Assembly: GCA_029582165.1 (NCBI GenBank)
Contig: CM055871.1
Span: 31,695,802 to 31,759,801 of the forward strand
Length of the DNA stretch: 64,000 nucleotides
DNA from: Portulaca oleracea
Taxonomy: Eukaryota; Streptophyta; Magnoliopsida; Caryophyllales; Portulacaceae
Reading direction: 5' to 3'
Position 1 is the first letter of the stretch; every line of letters starts with the position of its first letter. Under the pieces are notes generated by a model. The model saw only the letters and a list, made by a program, of their open reading frames with translations, had not been told where the DNA came from and made no database searches. Made by a program: the position numbers and the translations under genes. This document shows positions 60,896-64,000 of this stretch, piece by piece.

Positions 60896-61160
60896 CTTGC
60901 TCTGTTACATATTATTACTTCTAGGATAATATCATCTTTAAGCAATCTCTTTAGACTTTAATAATTAATTAATTATTGAACATATAGGACGATTTAAAAC
61001 TAATATTATTAGATTTATCATGAAAAATATGTTTTTGTATGAATATATAATAATGTAACTGTTGTACATAATTGTATAATGTTTGAAATCAAATTTTAAA
61101 GTGGTGCATTAGAAATTATAAAAGGTCAAAGTGATAATTATTGTGTAACAAAACGAGTAG
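60896..61160. mobile_element. Stowaway-like MITE
   Basis: CTTGCTCTGTTACATATTATT at the left and the inverse of CTACTCGTTTTGTTACACAA at the right, with TA on both sides. About 265 bp, non-coding. Confidence 0.65.
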
Positions 61161-61837
61161 TAAACTATTACATACTATTTCCTATTCATATTATAAGTCA
61201 CTTATTAATTATTTCATGGTCTTCAATATCTATCTTTTCTTGGTAATTTCTCACATAATATTTTATCAAAAAAATAACAGCATTGCAAAATACTCTAACA
61301 ATATTAACTTTCACTATAGATCTAATGATAGTACTTTTATATAATAAATTATTATTGTACATATTGAGAAATTAATAGTCCTAATTTTTAAAATTTAATT
61401 GACATATAGATCTAGGTGATAGATAGAATGAGAAAAAGAAAAAATTATCATTAAATGTATAGTAAAAATATCATCATAAGATTACAACATGATAATTTTT
61501 GATAAAATATTGTATGGGGATATACTCGATCCAATAATAACACTAAAGGCCATAAAACAATTAAGATGTAACATACAAAATTGGAAGGAGAGAAATATTT
61601 TCATTGATGAAATTACATCTTAGTTTATACTTTTTAACTTTTTTTGTTGTGAAAAAAAAAATATAAACTTTTTCCTTTTTTAAGAGACTGGTGGTAAGTT
61701 TATCATAATATATAGATCATTGGAGGTGAAAGTGTAAGAAATAAACCTTATTGAGAGTAAACTTCAGAAGTAAAAAGTAGTGTCTTTCAATGGAACAAAT
61801 TTCAAATTGTTATATATCAAAAATCCCAGGTATAACA

Positions 61838-62056
61838 CTCAATCTGTTCCATATTAATCATTTATTTTGAAAATTATGTCGTCAAATTTTAAAAACTGTT
61901 ACCATACATTTCTCAACATATACAATGATTTGTTATCTAAAATTACTATTATTAAATTCGCAACAATAAATCCTATCCTAATAATATAGTATTATAATTA
62001 TTAATAAAATATTATATAAAAATTATTAATAAAAAAGTGATATTAAAAATCCTAAC
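61838..62056. mobile_element. Stowaway-like MITE, left part, cut by a Copia insertion
   Basis: CACTCAATCTGTTCCATATTAATCA and TGAAAATTATGTCGTCAAA match the copies at 38160 and 50486. The alignment runs on to AAGTGATATTAAAAATCCTAAC and stops where the Copia LTR begins at 62057; the right terminal repeat is absent. Confidence 0.65.
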
Positions 62057-62243
62057 TGTTAGAATATATATGTAAATATGTATACAAATCACTTATTCTG
62101 ATTTGGTTTATATTCTCCTTGATTGTAGGTCATATAATTATTTCCTTCTAGAATTAGGACTCTCTATGTGTATATATGCTAGTCCTCTGTACCTTGATTA
62201 CACAATACATACAATAATATCTTTTTAGCCACATTTAGTTTCA
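62057..62243 (+). repeat. 5' LTR of the Copia element
   Basis: 187 bp, starting TGTTAGAATATATATG and ending TTTAGTTTCA. It has a TATATATGC segment near 62171 that could serve as TATA box. Without the 3' LTR the borders rest on TG...CA and the adjoining primer site. Confidence 0.75.
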
Positions 62244-62255
62244 TGGTATCAGAGC
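62244..62255 (+). other. Primer-binding site of the Copia element
   Basis: TGGTATCAGAGC, the standard plant Copia site complementary to initiator-Met tRNA, adjoining the LTR. Confidence 0.92.
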
Positions 62256-62631
62256 ATTAATTAAAAGGAAAAAAAGGGGTGCAAGAGTACAAGAAGGGGC
62301 AACAGAGAGAAAACATTCATTGCTTCTCCTGTTCGTTCAATCGGCCTTTTTTTTTTCAATCAAACAAATTTTCCCCATTTTCAATCAGCTCCTTCTACCC
62401 TTTTTTTTCTCAGAGCATTTGTCCAGATCATTCATCAAATTTCATTATTTTCTTCAGAAAATTTGAGAAACCTTCAATTTTTCCCATTCAAGGGAAGATT
62501 CATCACCTGCAAATTCCGGCTTCCCCTGTTCGTTGGTTGTCAGTCGGGTCGTCACTCCTCACCAAGACACGGGTTGGATTTTTTTTTATTGTTTGCTTAT
62601 TGAGTTCCAGTCTACTTGCCTGCTGTTAGTC

Positions 62632-63402
62632 ATGGAGAAATTAGATGTCGTTCAGCCCATTAAAGTTGTTTTGGATGGTTTGAATTATATAACTTGGTCT
62701 CAAGAAATGTCAAGTTTCTTGAAAGGACGTAAACTCTGGAGAATTATATCTGGGGATATTACTCAACCTACGAAACAAGTAGGCGAGGAAGATGGGAAAT
62801 TTGGGGAACGTCTTGAGGATTGGGATAGTAAGAACCATCAAATTCTTACTTGGATACGAAACACATCATTATCATCCATCAAAACCCAATTTGCTCGTTT
62901 TGACAATGCTAAGGATGTTTGGGATCTGTTGTCCAACCGATATTCAACTACGGATATCATACATCAGTACCAACTCCATGAGAAACTTCATAGTATGCGG
63001 CAATTGTCTGGTCAGCCTGTTAATGAATTTTTGTCTGAAATGCAAGCAGTATGGGATCAATTAGCCATGGCTGAACCGACTTGGGAAAATAAGGAAGACG
63101 CTGAGAAATACTTCACGTTTCGCGAAAATTTGCGAGTTTTGCATTTTTTGATGGTCCTCACACCTGAGTTTGAGAGTGTTCGTGCATCTATCCTACATCG
63201 AGGTTCTCTGCCCACACTTGAAACTGCAGTTTCATAATTGCTCTCTGAAGAAACTCGCCTTAGTATCTTAAAGAGCCACCCTGTGAACCCAAATGTGGAT
63301 ACAAATACAGTTTTAGCAGTGGATGCAAAACCCAAGGTAACCTGCAACTATTGTGGGAAGCTTGGCCATGTTATTTCTGAATGTAGGAAACTCAAATACT
63401 AG
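62632..63402 (+). pseudogene. gag: Copia gag with zinc knuckle and an internal stop
   Basis: ATG at 62632 (MEKLDVVQPIKVVLDG). Blocks typical of Copia Gag follow: LDGLNYITWSQEM, FARFDNAKDVWDLLSNRYS, LHEKLHSMRQLSGQPVNEFL. A TAA at 63235-63237 interrupts the frame, which then continues to the CCHC knuckle CNYCGKLGHVISEC (near 63340) and a TAG at 63400-63402. So one premature stop separates the body of Gag from its nucleic-acid-binding end. Confidence 0.9.
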
Positions 63403-63624
63403 AACAACAAGAACTTAGGAGCTCATGGCCAGTTCCAAAATCGTTCATATTACTCCAACGGGCAATCTTCAACACACTACTGGTGCAGTGACAAATGATT
63501 CATCTCCAACCTTCTCCCTCGACGATATTCAATCCATCCTCAGGCAACTTGCTGGACGCTCTGCAGCATCTCCAGTGACTACTGATGCTTCCGCCTCTTC
63601 CGCACTCTCTGTCAATCCAGGTAC

Positions 63625-64000
63625 CTCATGCTCTTGGTTTTATGACTCTGGTTGTTGTAATCATATGACATATGAACCTGGCCTACTTACGTCAGACTTG
63701 AGCCCTGTGCAAACATCTCATGTCCATACAGCTAATAATTCTACATTGAATGTCAGTCATATTGGTGATATTTCAACTGCAAATTTGACCCTGCCTGATG
63801 CATTCTTAGTTCCAGAACTCACATGGAATCTTATATCTGTTGGGCAATTATGTGAACTTGGTTATGAAGTGCGTTTCTCAGATCATGGATGTGTTGTTCA
63901 GGACCCTCGAACGAGACAGGTAGTTGGGACAGGCCGTAAAGTTGGTCGTTTGTACAAGCTTGTCTCCTTGTTGGTTCCGAATAAAGCTACTGCTCGTTGC
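63625..64000 (+). pseudogene. pol: Copia protease and pre-integrase region (5' part of pol, partial)
   Basis: In a frame shifted by one relative to gag: WFYDSGCCNHMTY contains the protease Asp-Ser-Gly box, LVPELTWNLISVGQLCE follows, and TGRKVGRLYKL belongs to the gag-pre-integrase domain. It continues out of the window. The gag-to-protease frame change is a break in this copy, as plant Copia elements normally have a single frame. Confidence 0.88.

Larger units (their letters stand above)
62057..64000 (+). mobile_element. Copia LTR retrotransposon, 5' part, running off the right edge
   Basis: A 5' LTR (62057-62243) is followed directly by a tRNA-iMet primer site, a Gag frame, a zinc knuckle, a protease box and the start of the pre-integrase domain. 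Stops and a frameshift show this copy is defective. Reverse transcriptase and the 3' LTR would lie beyond the window. Confidence 0.9.

Overview
This window is nuclear DNA from a flowering plant, most likely a eudicot. The supporting signs are AT-rich intergenic sequence, genes with many short exons and GT-AG introns, an intronless plant-type PPR-DYW gene, and a dense load of plant transposons (a Ty3 chromovirus, Copia elements, hAT, Stowaway-like and Tourist-like MITEs). No bacterial, organellar, CRISPR or rRNA features were seen. The species cannot be told from the sequence.

Genes, left to right: (1) a GH35 beta-galactosidase on the minus strand (exons 1 to 14 at 3960..59, 3' part outside the window); (2) a three-domain jacalin-related lectin on the plus strand (28706..31406, first small exon not found); (3) an intronless PPR-DYW organelle RNA-editing factor on the plus strand (33931..36585); (4) a decayed RPA1-like OB-fold gene on the plus strand (40649..43987), with stop codons and a transposon in it; (5) a five-exon cytokinin dehydrogenase on the minus strand (55819..49688). 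Each is an independent transcription unit; nothing here looks like an operon or gene cluster.

Mobile DNA fills most of the rest. From about 14.1 to 22.9 kb lies a field of a degenerate TCCTAGCRGATTTT-like motif, probably the long LTR and leader of a Tat/Ogre-like element because a TTGGCGACTCCG primer-site-like sequence lies at 21568. A nearly intact minus-strand chromovirus (14462..20050, TATG target duplication) is inserted into it. A Copia element begins at 62057 and runs off the right edge; it sits inside an older Stowaway-like MITE. Older Copia pieces lie at 32724..33110 and 38457..39003. Three members of a family with long terminal inverted repeats sit inside (TA)n microsatellites; the largest (11875..13396) carries a captured piece of a plant DUF1005 gene.

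The most striking signal is in the chromovirus LTRs. Directly inside the 5' end of U3 lie about 33 to 35 consecutive 5-bp blocks that alternate GAAnn and TTCnn without a phase break (19876..20045 and 14799..14958), 105 to 280 bp upstream of a TATA box. This is the architecture of a heat-shock-factor binding array and suggests a heat-inducible Ty3 retrotransposon, analogous to the known heat-activated Copia element ONSEN of Arabidopsis.
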